Under the pieces are notes generated by a model. The model was not told where the DNA came from. It did not search any database and saw only the letters and a list, made by a program, of their open reading frames with translations. The translations under genes were made by a program, and so were the position numbers. Shown here piece after piece: positions 41,137 to 41,227 of a stretch of DNA of 41,227 nt. The stretch covers positions 1 to 41,227 of the forward strand of contig NZ_BMXR01000019.1 of NCBI RefSeq assembly GCF_014651855.1. Reading direction: 5' to 3'. Within the stretch, counting starts at the first letter, position 1. Each line of letters opens with the position of its first letter. The stretch comes from Saccharospirillum salsuginis. Its GTDB lineage: Bacteria; Pseudomonadota; Gammaproteobacteria; Pseudomonadales; Natronospirillaceae.

Positions 41137-41227
41137 TGTATGTTTTACCCAATGAACTTGATAGGGTTCGAGACCAGTCACCGGGGAGACCGTTCCAACC
41201 TAGAAGCCACATCAGTGGACTTCGTCC

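Overview
The window looks like chromosome of a free-living, probably marine or saline gammaproteobacterium of the Oceanospirillales/Saccharospirillaceae kind. This is an inference from protein style, GC-rich codon use, and the mix of a sigma-54-linked glycerol transport locus, NfeD/slipin, Fe-S fumarase and large outer-membrane lipoproteins; no rRNA or marker gene is present to fix the taxon. No tRNA, rRNA, CRISPR array, integrase or transposase gene was seen.

Layout. 0.26-1.0 kb: TauE/SafE permease (-). 1.45-13.7 kb: glycerol locus, with glycerol kinase glpK (+), a convergent AcoR/DhaR-type sigma-54 activator (-), and, divergent from the activator, an ABC glycerol importer operon glpS-glpT-glpP-glpQ-DUF2160-glpV (+) headed by a near-consensus -24/-12 promoter and a cluster of TGTTCA/TGAACA hexamers. 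After a terminator comes a second glpV paralogue that forms a two-gene unit with a methyl-accepting chemotaxis protein (11.9-15.75 kb). 15.85-18.2 kb: nfeD-slipin membrane pair. 18.2-21.1 kb: Asp/Glu racemase-superfamily enzyme, then rbsK and a nucleoside hydrolase as a nucleoside-salvage pair (-). 21.2-24.2 kb: HIT protein, MATE exporter (-), AraC-type regulator (+). 24.3-27.6 kb: UPF0104 flippase-like membrane protein overlapping a degenerate metallophosphoesterase fused to a GT4 glycosyltransferase. 28.0-36.3 kb: a relatively AT-rich, fast-evolving-looking stretch with two giant lipoproteins (1098 and 1244 aa), a small beta-barrel-like outer-membrane protein and a decayed GGDEF fragment. 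36.3-41.0 kb: class I fumarase (-), a crotonase-fold enzyme (+), and a divergent BenE-type transporter/XRE-cupin regulator pair with two palindromic operators.

How the parts work together. Periplasmic glycerol would be captured by GlpV, imported by GlpPQ powered by the asymmetric GlpS/GlpT ATPases, and phosphorylated by GlpK. The activator between glpK and the importer most likely switches on the importer through sigma-54. The second GlpV plus the MCP suggests that the same ligand class is also used for chemotaxis. No glycerol-3-phosphate dehydrogenase and no GlpR gene lie inside the window.

Intergenic DNA is rich in short non-coding repeats. There are four copies of a long hairpin family sharing a CATGGACG-type core, three copies of a GTAGGGTGGGC palindrome (two supply the TAG stops of the convergent glpK and activator genes), one 160-bp element with perfect 18-bp inverted ends between the two glpV genes, and one element with 24-bp perfect inverted arms at the right edge.
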